This document shows positions 63,210 through 64,000 of a DNA stretch of 64,000 bases, piece after piece. Both the position numbers and the translations under genes were made by a program. The DNA lies in the NCBI RefSeq assembly GCF_030687895.1, contig NZ_CP117452.1:1319501-1383500 (forward strand). Reading direction: 5' to 3'. The notes beneath the pieces are model-generated. The model was given only the letters and a program-made list of their open reading frames with translations, was not told the DNA's origin and made no database searches. The stretch is from Pseudomonas sp. FP198. GTDB taxonomy: Bacteria; Pseudomonadota; Gammaproteobacteria; Pseudomonadales; Pseudomonadaceae. Each line of letters begins with the position of its first letter. Positions within the stretch are counted from its first letter, which is position 1.

Positions 63210-64000
63210 TCAGTCGTTCAAGCCAAGAATATCCCGCGCCACCGCTTCGGCGATCCGGATCCCGTCCACGCCCGCCGACAAGATCCCGCCGGCATAACCG
63301 GCACCTTCGCCAGCCGGGAACAGGCCTTTCACATTCAAGCTCTGCAGCGTTTCATTGCGGGTGATGCGCAGCGGCGATGAGGTGCGAGTCTCGATGCCGG
63401 TGAGCACCGCATCATGCAGCGAATAACCACGGATCTGTTTTTCGAACGCCGGCAGCGCTTCGCGGATGGCCTCGATGGCGAAATCCGGCAGGGCCAAGGC
63501 CAGGTCGCCCAGGGCAACCCCAGGTTTGTAGGACGGTTCGACGCTGCCCAGCGCCGTGGACGGCTTGCCGGCAATGAAATCACCCACCAGTTGCGCGGGG
63601 GCTTCATAGTTGCTGCCACCGAGCACGAAGGCGTGGGACTCCAGGCGTTCCTGCAACTCGATGCCCGCCAGCGGGCCACCCGGGTAATCCACTTCCGGCG
63701 TGATGCCGACGACGATGCCGGAGTTGGCGTTGCGCTCGTTGCGCGAGTATTGGCTCATGCCATTGGTGACGACGCGGTTCGGCTCGGAGGTCGCCGCCAC
63801 CACGGTGCCGCCCGGGCACATGCAGAAGCTGTACACCGAGCGACCATTCTTCGCGTGGTGCACCAGTTTGTAGTCGGCGGCGCCGAGTTTCGGGTGGCCG
63901 GCGTACTTGCCCAGGCGTGCGCTGTCGATCAGCGATTGCGGGTGTTCGATACGGAAACCCACCGAGAACGGCTTGGCTTCCATGTATACGCCACGGCTGT
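63210..64000 (-). CDS. NAD(P)/FAD-dependent dehydrogenase-like protein, 5' end outside the window
   Basis: The visible 262 residues are the C-terminal part of a larger FAD protein (COG2509-type); the frame is open through the right edge (SRGVYMEAKPFSVGFRIEHPQ). It shows FCMCPGGTVVAATSE, GMSQYSRNERNANSGIVVGI and near the end GLFPAGEGAGYAGGILSAGVDGIRIAEAVA, the FAD-binding C-terminal motif. Its physiological role is not known. A ATG at 63983 lies inside the domain and is not the start. Confidence 0.85.
   Translation of the reverse strand, partial: SRGVYMEAKPFSVGFRIEHPQSLIDSARLGKYAGHPKLGAADYKLVHHAKNGRSVYSFCMCPGGTVVAATSEPNRVVTNGMSQYSRNERNANSGIVVGITPEVDYPGGPLAGIELQERLESHAFVLGGSNYEAPAQLVGDFIAGKPSTALGSVEPSYKPGVALGDLALALPDFAIEAIREALPAFEKQIRGYSLHDAVLTGIETRTSSPLRITRNETLQSLNVKGLFPAGEGAGYAGGILSAGVDGIRIAEAVARDILGLND

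Overview
This window is chromosomal DNA of a Pseudomonas, most likely of the P. fluorescens group. The support is gene content and order: phage-tail genes next to cinA-recA-recX, erdR-dgkA, finR facing fpr, rimO facing kup, an aotJQMOP-like transport operon and a quiP-type acylase. The DNA is GC-rich and scattered with Pseudomonas REP elements of the GTGGGAGCGAGC...GCTCGCGA type. About 70 protein genes and two tRNA genes fill nearly all of it.

Layout. 1-5.3 kb: right end of a phage-tail (tailocin or prophage) locus with two tail-fibre/assembly-chaperone pairs, a GH19 endolysin and a nested Rz/Rz1 spanin pair. 5.3-7.5 kb: cinA, recA with a LexA box, recX. 7.5-16.6 kb: a LOG-family protein, small unknowns, tapT, erdR, dgkA, finR/fpr, trmO, yehS, a pseudouridine-synthase-like protein and an acetyltransferase. 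16.9-24.5 kb: rimO, kup, then an aminoacyl-phosphatidylglycerol hydrolase (virJ/acvB type) with its mprF-type synthase/flippase. 24.7-25.1 kb: two tandem initiator tRNA genes, each with its own promoter and terminator. 25.3-34 kb: dinB with a LexA box, a lipoprotein gene, proS, ampG, an alkyltransferase-like gene, a DUF481 outer-membrane protein, a cold-shock protein and dcd.

34-44.7 kb holds a DNA-repair set cut in two. The Lhr-type helicase and PdeM phosphoesterase (34.1-37.2 kb) are separated from the partner ligase and metallo-beta-lactamase exonuclease (42-44.7 kb) by a basic-amino-acid ABC transporter operon with an AotO-like amidohydrolase and no argR. 44.9-53.5 kb: quiP, a hydrolase-fold protein lacking the catalytic Cys, two SEC-C proteins, lipoproteins, a tandem pair of OmpA-like lipoproteins with similar leaders, a collagen-like secreted protein and a CopD-family membrane protein. 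53.5-64 kb: dinG with a LexA box, an EstB-like esterase, a third OmpA-like lipoprotein with WWPF repeats and a Lys/Ala-rich tail, pdxH, a slyB-like lipoprotein, a repeat-rich intergenic region, nhaA, a PLP enzyme and the C-terminal part of an FAD protein cut by the window edge.

A DNA-damage theme recurs: recA, recX, dinB, dinG, the ligase-associated repair genes and an alkyltransferase-like protein. Three of these (recA, dinB, dinG) have CTG-N10-CAG LexA boxes. I found no plainly new defence or biosynthetic system. The most unusual items are the split repair cassette, two enzyme-family members lacking the canonical catalytic residue, the collagen-like protein, the OmpA-like lipoproteins and the repeat families. 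All names rest on reading the sequence and recalling families; no database search was run.
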